A stretch of 64,000 bases of DNA from JADGOV01 sp963814355 (lineage in GTDB: Bacteria > Actinomycetota > Actinomycetes > JADGOV01): contig CAWFCZ010000016.1 of NCBI GenBank assembly GCA_963814355.1, positions 124,001 through 188,000 on the forward strand. Direction: 5' to 3'. Made by a program: the position numbers and the translations under genes. This document shows positions 1-9,646 of this stretch, piece after piece. The notes under the pieces are model-generated. The model did no database searches. It was given only the letters and a program-made list of their open reading frames with translations, and was not told the DNA's origin. Numbering within the stretch: position 1 is the stretch's first letter; every line of letters starts with the position of its first letter.

Positions 1-826
1 CTACGTGAATTCCGAAGAATTCACCAACGACTTCATCAACTCCATTCGAGACGATAAGGCGTCGGCCTTCCAGCGCCGATATCGCGATGTCGATGTCCTA
101 CTCGTCGACGATATTCAGTTCTTGGCCAACAAGGAACGGACTCAGGAAGAATTCTTCCATACCTTCAATGCGTTGCACAACAACGGCAAGCAACTGGTCA
201 TCAGCTCGGATCGGCCGCCGAAGCAACTGTCCACGCTGGAGGATCGCCTCCGTAACCGCTTCGAATGGGGGCTGATCACCGATATCCAGCCGCCGGAGCT
301 GGAGACCCGGATCGCCATCCTCCGCAAGAAGGCGGCGGCGGACCACCTGGACGTCCCGGCCGAAGTCCTGGAGTACATCGCCTCGAAGATCTCCCGGAAC
401 ATCCGAGAACTGGAGGGCGCCCTCATCCGGGTCACCGCGTTCGCCAGTATCAACCGCCAGCCGGTCGACCTGACCGCGACGGTGGTGGTCCTCAAGGATC
501 TGGTCAGCGACACCGCCGAGCCGGAGATCACCGCCGCGGACATCATGGGAGCCACCGCGTCGTACTTCCAGATAAGCCTGGAGGACCTGTGCGGCTCCTC
601 ACGCAGCCGGGCACTGGTCATCGCCCGCCAGATCGCGATGTACCTCTGCCGGGAACTGACCGACATGTCGCTCCCGCGGATCGGGCAGACCTTCGGCGGT
701 CGCGACCACACCACGGTGATGCACGCCGAACGGAAGATCCGAGCCCTCATGGCCGAACGCCGAGTGATCTTCGATCAGGTCGTCGCGCTGACGAACCTGA
801 TCAAGACCCAGGCACGCCGGCCATGA
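1..826 (+). CDS. dnaA: Chromosomal replication initiator DnaA (5' end missing)
   Basis: DnaA binds DnaA boxes at oriC and melts the origin. The window opens inside the gene, reading from base 2, so about 274 C-terminal codons are present. Visible parts are the AAA+ Walker B segment (LLVDDIQFLANK), the sensor region around SSDRPPK, the helical lid, and the C-terminal box-binding domain IV with its signature GGRDHTTVMHAERKI. Domains I-II and Walker A lie upstream of the window. The gene ends at a TGA 361 bp before dnaN, the usual arrangement with oriC between them. Confidence 0.98.
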   Translation, partial: YVNSEEFTNDFINSIRDDKASAFQRRYRDVDVLLVDDIQFLANKERTQEEFFHTFNALHNNGKQLVISSDRPPKQLSTLEDRLRNRFEWGLITDIQPPELETRIAILRKKAAADHLDVPAEVLEYIASKISRNIRELEGALIRVTAFASINRQPVDLTATVVVLKDLVSDTAEPEITAADIMGATASYFQISLEDLCGSSRSRALVIARQIAMYLCRELTDMSLPRIGQTFGGRDHTTVMHAERKIRALMAERRVIFDQVVALTNLIKTQARRP

Positions 827-1187
827 CAGTCCCCGTGGGCACCGCATTGGCACCGCGCGCCGCAATTTCCCCACGTCCCGCAGTCTCCCAACCACGGTGT
901 GCACAGCCTGGGGAAAACTCTGTGGACCGAGGACGCCGAACCGTCCGTCGCCGCCCGGAGGCACGACTCGCGGCCGGCGCCGACCACAGCGATCCGCGCT
1001 CAGCCACCCCACGTCGCACAGCGGGTGTGGACCGACAACTCGACGTTGACCTGCGGCAATACACGTTGTCCACGGTATCCACCACACCTACGACTACGAC
1101 GGATCCGCCCTTCCCCCAAACCGAAAATCCACTAGCAGTACCCGCAGCGACCGGTGCGCGTTCGGGCCTGCCGAAAGGGCGGATGCC
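827..1187. other. oriC: Presumptive oriC (dnaA-dnaN intergenic region)
   Basis: This gene-free stretch of 361 bp sits where actinobacterial oriC normally lies. I see DnaA-box-like 9-mers, consensus TTGTCCACA: TTGTCCACG at 1066-1074 (8 of 9), GTATCCACC next to it at 1075-1083, and reverse-strand TGTGGACCG at 921-929 and 1026-1034 (7 of 9 each). Two further looser TTTCCCCA-like motifs lie near 866 and 909. The region is short and poor in boxes compared with the roughly 1 kb, many-box Streptomyces origin. No marked AT-rich unwinding element is obvious. Assignment rests on position plus boxes. Confidence 0.75.
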
Positions 1188-2300
1188 ATGAAGTTCCGGG
1201 TCGAGCGGGATGCGCTGGCCGACGCGGTCGCCTGGAGTGCCCGGTCCCTGCCGGCCCGGCCCGCGCTGCCACTGCTCGCCGGGCTCGTCCTCGACGTCAC
1301 CCATGGAACCCTGACAGTGTCCGGCTTCGACTACGAGATCTCCACCGAGGCGACGCTCGACGCCACCTCGGATTCGGACGGCCGTGCCCTGGTCTCCGGT
1401 CGCCTGCTGGCCGAGATCACCCGCAGCCTGCCGATGTCGCCGGTGGAGGTCCGAACCGACGGAGCCCGGGTGCAGCTCAGCTGCGGCACCGCGCGCTTCG
1501 CCCTGCCGACCATGATGGTGAGTGACTACCCGGAGCTTCCGGCGATGCCGGCGCTGGCCGGATCCGTCGGCAGTGACGTCTTCGCGGCCGCGGTGTCCTC
1601 GGTCGCGGTGGCGGCCGGCCGGGATGAGACCCTGCCGGTGCTGACCGGGGTCAAGGTGTCCATCGACGGCACCGAGCTCACGCTCGCGGCGACCGACCGT
1701 TACCGGCTGGCGGTGCGCAGCCTGGCCTGGCAACCGGCGACCGACCTCGGCTCGGCGAGCGCGTTGGTACCCGCCCGAACCCTGGCCGAGAGTGCCAAGT
1801 CGCTCACCGGTGGCGCACAGGTCGACATCGCCTTCGAGGGGGGGCAGGGCGGCGCTGGCCTGATCGGCTTCTCGGGCGGCGGCCGGCGGACCACGACCCG
1901 GCTGCTGGACGGTGACTTCCCGAGATACCAGTCCCTGCTGCCGACGGAGTTCGCGGCCACCGCCCGGGTGGTTACCGCCGCGCTGGTCGAGTCGGTCCGC
2001 CGGGTCGCCTTGGTGGCCCAGCGGACCACACCGATCCGGCTCAGCTTCACCGGCGGCGAGGTGACGCTGGAGGGCGGCGGGAGCGACGACGCCTACGCGT
2101 GCGAAACGCTGGAGGCGGCCTACGAGGGCGAACCGATGACCATCGCGTTCAACCCCGGTTTTCTCCTCGACGGCCTCGGCGCGCTGGACTCCGACGACGT
2201 GACGATGTCGTTCACCACCCCGACCAAGCCGGCCGTGTTGACCGGCAAGGACGCCGAGGCCTACCGGTACCTACTCATGCCGGTGCGGCTGGCCGGTTGA
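1188..2300 (+). CDS. dnaN: DNA polymerase III beta subunit (sliding clamp)
   Basis: The ring-shaped processivity clamp of the replicative polymerase. The product is 370 aa, normal for the family, and begins MKFRVERDALADAVAWSAR. It ends in the typical YLLMPVRL clamp C-terminus that closes the third domain. The ATG at 1188 is preceded by a GAAAGGGCGG ribosome-binding site. The characteristic segment TDRYRLAVRSLAW of the middle domain is present. It follows oriC and precedes gnd, with 114 bp between. Confidence 0.98.
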   Translation: MKFRVERDALADAVAWSARSLPARPALPLLAGLVLDVTHGTLTVSGFDYEISTEATLDATSDSDGRALVSGRLLAEITRSLPMSPVEVRTDGARVQLSCGTARFALPTMMVSDYPELPAMPALAGSVGSDVFAAAVSSVAVAAGRDETLPVLTGVKVSIDGTELTLAATDRYRLAVRSLAWQPATDLGSASALVPARTLAESAKSLTGGAQVDIAFEGGQGGAGLIGFSGGGRRTTTRLLDGDFPRYQSLLPTEFAATARVVTAALVESVRRVALVAQRTTPIRLSFTGGEVTLEGGGSDDAYACETLEAAYEGEPMTIAFNPGFLLDGLGALDSDDVTMSFTTPTKPAVLTGKDAEAYRYLLMPVRLAG

Positions 2301-2414
2301 CCCCGCACGCCGTGTCGAATCCGCCGATCCGGCACCTGTGGGCGTAGCTGAACCCACGGCTGAGCGGGTAGCGTCCGCCTGCAGGACAGCCCGCTGCGAG
2401 TACCGGAGGCACTC

Positions 2415-3350
2415 ATGCAACTCGGCATCATCGGTCTGGGCAAGATGGGCGCCAACATGGCGGAGCGGTTGCGCCGCGGCGGGCACGAGGTCATCGGCTT
2501 CGACCGGAACCCGGCGCACGCCGACGTCGCCTCGCTGGAGGAGCTGGTGGCCAAGCTGGCGGCGCCGCGGCACGTCTGGGTCATGGTGCCGGCCGGGGAG
2601 CCGACCTACCGGACCGTCGATGCGCTGACCGGACTGCTGGAAGCCGGCGATGTCATCGTCGACGGCGGCAATTCGCGCTATCTCGACGACCAGCGGCACG
2701 CCGCCGACCTGGCGGGCAAGGACATCGGCTTCGTCGACGCCGGGGTCTCCGGCGGCATCTGGGGAATCACCGAGGGATACGCGCTGATGGTCGGCGGTGC
2801 GGACGACCACGTCGCCCAGCTCCAACCGATCTTCGACACGCTCAAGCCGGAGGGTGACTTCGGCTTCGTGCACGCCGGTGGCGTCGGCGCTGGGCACTTC
2901 GCCAAAATGGTGCACAACGGCATCGAGTACGGCATGATGCAGGCCTACGCCGAAGGGTACGAGCTGCTCACCGCGACCGATTCGGTGACCAACGTCCCGG
3001 CGGTCTTCGCCTCCTGGCGCAGCGGCACAGTGATCCGCTCCTGGCTGCTCGACCTGCTCGTCCGGGCCTTGGAGGAGGACCCGGTGCTGGCCGAGCTGCG
3101 CGGCTATGCCGAGGACTCCGGCGAAGGCCGGTGGACGGTGGAGGCGGCGGTCGACCACGCGGTGCCGATGCCGGTGATCACCGCTGCGCTCTTCGCCAGG
3201 TTCGCCTCCCGGCAGGATGACTCGCCGGCGATGAAGGTGGTGGCTGCGCTGCGCAACCAGTTCGGCGGGCACGCCATCACCGCGGCCGCCGGTCAGGTCG
3301 AGAAGGGCGCCGACGCGCCGGGTGCGGACGTCGAGCCCCCGGTGGGCTGA
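2415..3350 (+). CDS. gnd: 6-phosphogluconate dehydrogenase, decarboxylating (short GntZ-like form)
   Basis: Oxidises 6-phosphogluconate to ribulose 5-phosphate and CO2 in the pentose phosphate pathway. The 311-aa protein is the short form, against about 470 aa for E. coli Gnd; the short forms are often NAD-preferring. An N-terminal Rossmann motif (IIGLGKMGANMAERL), the VDGGNS loop, DAGVSGGIWG and the substrate-site segment KMVHNGIEYGMMQAYAEGY are all present. GGAGGC lies 7 nt before the ATG. Its place between dnaN and recF is conserved in many actinomycetes although it has no replication role. Confidence 0.95.
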   Translation: MQLGIIGLGKMGANMAERLRRGGHEVIGFDRNPAHADVASLEELVAKLAAPRHVWVMVPAGEPTYRTVDALTGLLEAGDVIVDGGNSRYLDDQRHAADLAGKDIGFVDAGVSGGIWGITEGYALMVGGADDHVAQLQPIFDTLKPEGDFGFVHAGGVGAGHFAKMVHNGIEYGMMQAYAEGYELLTATDSVTNVPAVFASWRSGTVIRSWLLDLLVRALEEDPVLAELRGYAEDSGEGRWTVEAAVDHAVPMPVITAALFARFASRQDDSPAMKVVAALRNQFGGHAITAAAGQVEKGADAPGADVEPPVG

Positions 3351-3355
3351 CTCGG

Positions 3356-4477
3356 GTGTACCTGCGCGCGCTGTCCCTGGTCGATTTCCGGTCCTACCCG
3401 GCGCTGGACCTCGAGCTGGACCCCGGCGTGGTGGTCGTGCACGGAGCCAACGGGCAGGGTAAGACCAACCTCATCGAGGCGGTCGGGTACCTCGCCAATC
3501 AGGACAGCCACCGGGTGGGTACCGCGGCGCCGCTGGTCCGGGCCGGAGCGGACCGGGCGGTAGTGCGCGCCGCGGTAGTACGTGAGGGCCGGGAGGCCCT
3601 GATCGAGCTGGAGCTCACTCCCGGTCGGGCCACCCGAGCCCGGATCAACAGGTCCCCGGTGCCGCGGGCCCGGGAGGCGCTCGGCCTGCTGCGCGCCGTG
3701 CTCTTCGCCCCGGAAGATCAGGCGTTGGTCAAGGGTGATCCCGCCGAGCGCCGCCGGTTCCTCGACGACCTGCTGGTCGCCCGGATGCCGCGCTTCGCCG
3801 GGGTGCGAGCAGACTACGAGCGGGTGGTCAAACAGCGGTCGACCCTGCTCAAGTCGGCCGGCGCGGCCGGTCGGGTGGCCCGCCGGGGCGGCGACCTTGG
3901 CACCCTGGAGGTCTGGGACCGCCACCTTGCCCGGTACGGCTCCGAGCTGCTGGCCGCCCGGCTCGACCTCGTCGAGGCGCTGCGGCCACTGCTCGACAAG
4001 GCCTACGCCGGCCTGGCGGGCACCGGCCCGGGAGCCGAGGTGGAATACCGTGCCACTGTCGCGCCGAGCGGCGATCGGGAAGAACTCGCCGCCGCGCTGC
4101 TAGCCGAGATGGGTCGGCTGCGCAGCGCCGAGATCGAACGCGGGGTCTGTCTGGTCGGGCCGCACCGCGACGACCTGCAGCTCTCCCTGGGCCCGCTGCC
4201 GGCCCGGGGGTACGCCAGCCAGGGCGAGTCCTGGTCGCTGGCGCTGGCGCTGCGCCTGGCCGCCTACGACCTGTTGCGCGGCGACGGCGAGAGGCCGGTG
4301 CTGCTTCTCGACGACGTCTTCGCCGAACTCGACGCCGCCCGCCGCGAGCGGCTGGCCGAGTTGGTCTCCTCCGCCGAACAGGTGCTGCTCACCGCGGCCG
4401 TGGCCGCCGACGTGCCGGAATTCGACCGGTACGCCAGCTATGCGGTGGCCGACGGGGCTGTCCGGCGTGTCGGCTGA
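3356..4477 (+). CDS. recF: DNA replication and repair protein RecF
   Basis: An SMC-like ATPase that helps load RecA at gapped DNA with RecO and RecR. The 373 aa include Walker A GANGQGKTN near residue 31, an ABC-type signature region around GYASQGESWSLALALRLAAY, and Walker B LLLDDVFAELD near residue 320. Translation starts at a GTG only 5 bp after gnd, so the two are probably cotranscribed. Its 3' end overlaps the next gene. Confidence 0.97.
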   Translation: MYLRALSLVDFRSYPALDLELDPGVVVVHGANGQGKTNLIEAVGYLANQDSHRVGTAAPLVRAGADRAVVRAAVVREGREALIELELTPGRATRARINRSPVPRAREALGLLRAVLFAPEDQALVKGDPAERRRFLDDLLVARMPRFAGVRADYERVVKQRSTLLKSAGAAGRVARRGGDLGTLEVWDRHLARYGSELLAARLDLVEALRPLLDKAYAGLAGTGPGAEVEYRATVAPSGDREELAAALLAEMGRLRSAEIERGVCLVGPHRDDLQLSLGPLPARGYASQGESWSLALALRLAAYDLLRGDGERPVLLLDDVFAELDAARRERLAELVSSAEQVLLTAAVAADVPEFDRYASYAVADGAVRRVG

Positions 4478-5009
4478 TCGTCCGGGCGACGCATCGGGGG
4501 AACCCCCCGTGGTCGACCCGGGGGAGCCGGCAGACGGTGAGCTGGTACGCCAGGCGATGGCCCGGGCCAGGGCGCAGGCTGGCGGGCGCGGCGGCCGGAT
4601 CACCGGCCCGGCCCGGCCGGTGCCGGCGGAGCGCAGCGGGGCCTGGCCGGACGAGCGGGATCCACAGCCGCTCGCCGCCGAACTGGAGCGGCTGGTGGAG
4701 GCCCAAGGCTGGGCCGCGACGTTGCCGACGGCGACCCTGATGGGTGCCTGGGACACCCTCGTCGGACCGGAGGTGGCCGCGCACTGCCGCCCGGAGCGGC
4801 TCACCGATGGCGAGCTGGTGCTGGTCGCCGAGTCCACCGCGTGGGCCACCCAGCTGCGCCTGCTGACCCGACCGCTGCTCAGCCGACTCGGCGCCGAACT
4901 GGGCGAGGGGGTGGTGACCCGGCTGCGGGTGCATGGACCCACTGCGCCCAGCTGGCGGCGCGGTCCGCGTCGGGTGACCGGCCGCGGGCCGCGTGACACC
5001 TACGGCTGA
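4467..5009 (+). CDS. DUF721 / DciA-like protein
   Basis: A DUF721 family member. In other bacteria this family includes DciA, the ancestral loader of the replicative helicase DnaB, so a replication role is likely but inferred. I chose the GTG at 4467 (VSADRPGDASGEP, 180 aa), which overlaps the recF stop by 11 bp; an ATG at 4440 is also in frame but would overlap far more. After a low-complexity N-terminus, the conserved domain runs from about LERLVEAQGW to the C-terminus. It contains WDTLVGPEVAAHCRPERL and VAESTAWATQLRLL, typical of the KH-like DUF721 fold. The position between recF and gyrB is standard in actinobacteria. Confidence 0.88.
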   Translation: MSADRPGDASGEPPVVDPGEPADGELVRQAMARARAQAGGRGGRITGPARPVPAERSGAWPDERDPQPLAAELERLVEAQGWAATLPTATLMGAWDTLVGPEVAAHCRPERLTDGELVLVAESTAWATQLRLLTRPLLSRLGAELGEGVVTRLRVHGPTAPSWRRGPRRVTGRGPRDTYG

Positions 5010-5200
5010 TCGGCCGGGCAGCCCTGGCCACGGCCGCCCAGGCAATGTCCACAATCGGCGTCGGAACGGCGTTCTGGCTGGTCGCGACGGTAGACTAGGA
5101 CCAAGCTGCCACGCAGGATCACCGTCTTTCGCGGACCGTCTCCCCCAGTGTGCGGGCGGCGTGTCGTGCACCTGATGCGAAAACGGAGGTTGACCGTCGC
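5010..5200 (+). promoter_or_regulatory. gyrB upstream region: candidate promoter and DnaA-box-like site
   Basis: This 191-bp gap probably carries the gyrBA promoter. A TANNNT-type -10 candidate TAGACT lies at 5091-5096, with no convincing -35 at standard spacing. A DnaA-box-like ATGTCCACA (8 of 9 to TTGTCCACA) is at 5045-5053. A strong GGAGG at 5185-5189 serves the gyrB GTG. The promoter call is weak; the ribosome-binding site is clear. Confidence 0.3.
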
Positions 5201-7126
5201 GTGGCTTACGACGCCAGTTCCATCACCGTGCTCGAAGGTCTGGAGGCGGTCCGCAAGCGCCCAGGGATGTACATCGGATCCACCGGCGAGCGCGGGCTGC
5301 ACCACCTGGTGTACGAGGTGGTCGACAACGCCGTCGACGAGGCGCTCGCCGGCCACTGCGACCGGATCGACGTGACGCTGCTGGCCGACGGCGGCGTGCG
5401 GGTCCGGGACAACGGCCGCGGCATCCCGGTCGGCCGTCACCCGGTGGAGAAGCGTTCGGCGGTCGAGGTCGTCCTCACCACGCTGCACGCCGGGGGGAAG
5501 TTCGACGGCAAGTCCTACGCCGTCTCCGGCGGGCTGCACGGCGTCGGGGTCTCGGTGGTCAATGCGCTCTCCGTCCGGCTGGACGTCGAGGTCCGCCAGC
5601 AGGGCCACGTCTGGACCCAGTCCTACGCCCGGAGCAAGCCGGTGGCACCGGTGGCCAAGGGGGCGAGGACCACCGAGACCGGAACGACGATCACTTTCTG
5701 GGCCGACGAGGAGATCTTCGAGACCACCGCGTACAGCTTCGAGACCCTCTCCCGGCGGATGCAGGAGATGGCGTTCCTCAACCGCAGCCTGCTGATCAAC
5801 CTGCGGGACGAGCGCGGCGGCGAGGCCAAGGAGGTGCGCTATCGCTACGACGGGGGCATCTCCGACTTCGTCCGGCACCTCAACGCCACAAAGGAGGCGA
5901 TTCACAAGTCGGTCGTCGCCTTCGGGGCCGAGCAGGAAGGCCTGGCCCTGGAAGTGGCCATGCAGTGGAACGGCACCTATACCGAGTCGGTGTACACCTT
6001 CGCCAACACCATCAACACCCACGAGGGTGGCACGCACGAGGAGGGCTTTCGGGCCTCGCTCACCTCGATCGTCAATCGCTACGCTCGGGAGACCAAACCG
6101 CCGCTCCTCAAACCGAACGACGAAAATCTCACCGGCGACGACATCCGGGAGGGCCTGACCGCGATCATTTCGGTGAAGCTGGCGAACCCGCAATTCGAGG
6201 GCCAGACCAAGACGAAGCTGGGCAACACCGAAGCCAAGACCTTTGTGCAGAAGGTGTGTAACGATTGGCTTCGGGACTGGTTCGACCGCAATCCGGGCGA
6301 GACCAAGGACATCATCAACAAGTGCATTTCGGCCGCCCGGGCGCGCCAAGCCGCCCGTCAGGCCCGGGATCTCACCCGGCGCAAGGGGCTGCTCGACACC
6401 CTGACCATGCCCGGGAAGCTGTCGGACTGCTCGTCCAACGATCCGGCGCGCAGCGAACTGTACGTGGTCGAAGGGGACAGCGCGGGCGGCAGCGCCAAGG
6501 GCGGCCGGGATCCGGAGTTCCAGGCGATCCTGCCCATCCGCGGTAAGATCATCAACGTCGAGAAGGCCCGGATCGACCGGGTGCTTCGCAATAACGAAGT
6601 GCAGTCGATGATCACCGCGCTCGGCACCGGCGTGCACGACGACTTCGACATCGCCAAACTGCGGTACCACAAGATTGTGCTAATGGCCGACGCGGATGTG
6701 GACGGTCAGCACATCACCACATTGCTGCTCACCCTGCTGTTCCGATTCATGAAGCCGCTGATCGAGGCCGGTCACGTCTATCTGGCACAGCCCCCGCTCT
6801 ACAAGATGAAATGGGGAAAGCCGCACGCGCCGCAGTACGCCTATTCCGACCGGGAACGCGACGGGTTGATCAAGGCGGGTGTGGAGGCAGGCTGGAAGCT
6901 TCCCAAGGACGAAGGAATCCAGCGGTACAAGGGCCTCGGCGAGATGAACGCCCAGGAGCTGTGGGACACCACGATGGACCCCGCCCGGCGACTGTTCCGG
7001 TCGGTAACCCTTGATGACGCCGCGACCGCCGACGAGCTGTTCAGCGTGTTGATGGGGGAGGACGTCGAGGCTCGGCGGAACTTTATCGTCCGCAACGCCA
7101 AGGATGTGCGGTTCCTCGATGTGTGA
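5201..7126 (+). CDS. gyrB: DNA gyrase subunit B
   Basis: The ATPase subunit of DNA gyrase, which introduces negative supercoils. The frame is open from a GTG at 5150, but I place the start at GTG 5201 (VAYDASSITVLEGLEAVRK): GGAGG lies 11 nt upstream and family members begin just before this motif. That gives 641 aa. GHKL ATP-site motifs EVVDNAVDEALAG and DNGRGIP, the TOPRIM motif EGDSAGGSAKGGRD and the metal-binding DADVDGQHI are all intact. The C-terminus RNAKDVRFLDV is typical. gyrA follows after 30 bp. Confidence 0.97.
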   Translation: MAYDASSITVLEGLEAVRKRPGMYIGSTGERGLHHLVYEVVDNAVDEALAGHCDRIDVTLLADGGVRVRDNGRGIPVGRHPVEKRSAVEVVLTTLHAGGKFDGKSYAVSGGLHGVGVSVVNALSVRLDVEVRQQGHVWTQSYARSKPVAPVAKGARTTETGTTITFWADEEIFETTAYSFETLSRRMQEMAFLNRSLLINLRDERGGEAKEVRYRYDGGISDFVRHLNATKEAIHKSVVAFGAEQEGLALEVAMQWNGTYTESVYTFANTINTHEGGTHEEGFRASLTSIVNRYARETKPPLLKPNDENLTGDDIREGLTAIISVKLANPQFEGQTKTKLGNTEAKTFVQKVCNDWLRDWFDRNPGETKDIINKCISAARARQAARQARDLTRRKGLLDTLTMPGKLSDCSSNDPARSELYVVEGDSAGGSAKGGRDPEFQAILPIRGKIINVEKARIDRVLRNNEVQSMITALGTGVHDDFDIAKLRYHKIVLMADADVDGQHITTLLLTLLFRFMKPLIEAGHVYLAQPPLYKMKWGKPHAPQYAYSDRERDGLIKAGVEAGWKLPKDEGIQRYKGLGEMNAQELWDTTMDPARRLFRSVTLDDAATADELFSVLMGEDVEARRNFIVRNAKDVRFLDV

Positions 7127-7156
7127 CCCGGCGACCCGGGGACCAGGGCGTCCGCG

Positions 7157-9646
7157 ATGACGGTGACCACCCCGCCGCCGGAGCACGACCGGACCGAGCC
7201 GGTCGACATCCAGGTCGAGATGGCCCGCAGCTTCCTCGACTACGCGATGTCCGTGATCGTCTCCCGGGCCTTGCCGGATGTCCGGGACGGCCTCAAGCCG
7301 GTACACCGCCGGGTGCTCTACGGGATGTACGACGGCGGCTACCGGCCGGACCGCGGCTTCTTCAAGTGCTCCCGGGTCGTCGGCGAGGTGATGAGCAACT
7401 ATCACCCGCACGGCGATAGTGCGATCTACGACACCCTGGTCCGCCTGGCCCAGCCTTGGTCGCTGCGCTACCCCCTGGTGGACGGCCAGGGCAACTTCGG
7501 CTCGCCGGGAAACGACCCGCCCGCCGCGTACCGCTACACCGAGTGCCGGCTGATGCCGCTGGCGATGGAACTGCTACGGGACATCGAATCGGAGACCGTC
7601 GACTTCTCGGCGAACTACGACGGGCGTTCCCTGGAGCCGGACGTACTGCCTGCCCGGTTCCCCAACCTGCTGGTCAACGGCAGCGCCGGCATCGCGGTCG
7701 GGATGGCGACGAACATGCCGCCGCACAATCTGCGCGAGGTTGCTTCGGCGGTGCAATGGCTACTCGACAACCCTGCCGCGCCGCCGGAGGAGCTGCTGGA
7801 AGCCGCGATCGCCCGGGTCAGCGGCCCCGACTTCCCGACCGGCGCGCTGATCGTCGGGCGCAGCGGGATCGACGAGGCCTACCGCACCGGTCGCGGGTCG
7901 GTGCGGATGCGGGCCGTGGTGGAGGTCGACGAGGATCGCCGAGGCCGGACGATCCTGGTGGTCACGCAGCTGCCGTACCAGGTCAACCCGGACAATCTCG
8001 CCGAGAAGATCGCCGAGCTGGTCAAGGACGGCCGGATGAACGGCATCGCCGACATTCGGGACGAGTCCAGCGCCCGTACCGGCCAGCGGCTGATCATCAT
8101 CCTCAAACGCGACGCAGTCGCCAAGGTGGTGCTGAACAACCTCTACAAGCACACCCAGCTGCAGGACAACTTCGGCGTCAATATGCTGGCCCTGGTCGAC
8201 GGGGTGCCGCGCACCCTGCGGCTGGACGAGATGATCCGGTACTACGTCGCCCACCAAGTCGAGGTGATCGTCCGCCGAACGCGCTACCTGCTGCGCAAGG
8301 CGGAGGAGCGGGCGCACATCCTGCGCGGCTACCTCAAGGCGCTGGAGCGGCTCGACGACGTGATCGCGCTGATCCGGGCCAGTGAGTCGGCCGAAGCCGC
8401 CCGGACCGGCCTGATGACGCTGCTGGACATTGACGAGGTGCAGGCCACCGCGATCCTGGACATGCAGCTGCGGCGCCTCGCCGCGCTCGAACGCCAACGG
8501 ATCATCGACCAGTACACCGAGATCGAGCGCGAGATCGGCGAGCTCACGATCATCCTGGAGAGCCCGGAGCGGCAACGTCGGGTGATCGCCACCGAGCTCG
8601 ACGAGGTGGTCGGCAGGTACGGCGACGCCCGCCGCACGAAGATCATCCCGTACGAGGGCGATATGAGCCTCGAGGACCTTATCGCCCTCGAGGACGTGGT
8701 GGTGACCATCACCCGCGGCGGATACGCCAAGCGGACCAAGACCGACCTGTACCGGGCCCAGCGCCGCGGCGGCAAGGGCGTGCAGGGGGCGGTGCTCAAG
8801 CAGGACGACCTGGTTGAGCACTTCTTCGTGACCACCACCCACGACTGGATCCTGTTCTTTACTAACAAGGGCCGGGTGTACCGGGCCAAGGCGCACGAGC
8901 TGCCGGAGACCACCCGGGCCGCCCGCGGGCAGCACGTGGCCAACTTCCTGCAGTTCCAGCCGGACGAGCGGATCGCCCAGGTGATCAACCTCAGCTCGTA
9001 CGCCCAGGCGCCGTACCTCGTGCTAGCCACCCGCCATGGCCTGGTGAAGAAGACTCCGCTGGGAGACTTCGACTCCAACCGGGCCGGCGGCGTGATCGCG
9101 GTGAACCTGCGCGATGACGACGAGCTGATCGGGGCGGCACTGTGCGGCCCGGCCGATGAACTGCTGCTGGTCAGCCGCAAGGCGCAGTCCATCCGGTTCT
9201 CCGCGGGGGACGAGTCCCTGCGGCCGATGGGCCGGATCGCCAGCGGGGTCATCGGGATGCGCTTCGGTAACGGCGATGAACTGTTGGCCATGGAGGTGGT
9301 CCGCGGCGAGGACGCCGAGGTGTTGGTGGCCACCGACGGCGGTTACGCCAAGCGAACCCCGATCGGCGAGTACCCCCTGCAGGGTCGCGGTGGCAAGGGC
9401 GTCCTCACCGCGAAGATCGTGTCCACTCGGGGGAGTCTCGTCGGCGCGCTGGTCGTGATGCCCGAAGACCAGCTGTTCGCCATTACGTCCAACGGTGGGG
9501 TGATTCGCACCACCGCCGGGCAGGTCCGGCGGGCCGGGCGACAGACTATGGGCGTCCGACTCATCGCTTTGGAGTCCGGGGTTACCGTGGTCGCGGTCGC
9601 GCGGAACGCGGAACCGGAGTCGGCGGATGCCGTGGGAGGCGAATAG
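7157..9646 (+). CDS. gyrA: DNA gyrase subunit A
   Basis: The breakage-reunion subunit of gyrase, 829 aa. The quinolone-resistance-determining region reads HPHGDSAIYDTLVRLAQPW, with the Ser and Asp of drug-sensitive enzymes. The catalytic Tyr lies in AAYRYTECRLM near residue 126. The C-terminal beta-pinwheel carries the GyrA box QRRGGKG near residue 534, which separates gyrase from topoisomerase IV. The last base of its stop overlaps the GTG of the next gene, so translation is probably coupled. Confidence 0.98.
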   Translation: MTVTTPPPEHDRTEPVDIQVEMARSFLDYAMSVIVSRALPDVRDGLKPVHRRVLYGMYDGGYRPDRGFFKCSRVVGEVMSNYHPHGDSAIYDTLVRLAQPWSLRYPLVDGQGNFGSPGNDPPAAYRYTECRLMPLAMELLRDIESETVDFSANYDGRSLEPDVLPARFPNLLVNGSAGIAVGMATNMPPHNLREVASAVQWLLDNPAAPPEELLEAAIARVSGPDFPTGALIVGRSGIDEAYRTGRGSVRMRAVVEVDEDRRGRTILVVTQLPYQVNPDNLAEKIAELVKDGRMNGIADIRDESSARTGQRLIIILKRDAVAKVVLNNLYKHTQLQDNFGVNMLALVDGVPRTLRLDEMIRYYVAHQVEVIVRRTRYLLRKAEERAHILRGYLKALERLDDVIALIRASESAEAARTGLMTLLDIDEVQATAILDMQLRRLAALERQRIIDQYTEIEREIGELTIILESPERQRRVIATELDEVVGRYGDARRTKIIPYEGDMSLEDLIALEDVVVTITRGGYAKRTKTDLYRAQRRGGKGVQGAVLKQDDLVEHFFVTTTHDWILFFTNKGRVYRAKAHELPETTRAARGQHVANFLQFQPDERIAQVINLSSYAQAPYLVLATRHGLVKKTPLGDFDSNRAGGVIAVNLRDDDELIGAALCGPADELLLVSRKAQSIRFSAGDESLRPMGRIASGVIGMRFGNGDELLAMEVVRGEDAEVLVATDGGYAKRTPIGEYPLQGRGGKGVLTAKIVSTRGSLVGALVVMPEDQLFAITSNGGVIRTTAGQVRRAGRQTMGVRLIALESGVTVVAVARNAEPESADAVGGE

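Noticed and set aside
5000..6670. 556-codon minus-strand open frame opposite gyrB
   Set aside because: It is a shadow frame caused by high third-position GC; the plus strand is an intact gyrB and the minus translation shows no family.
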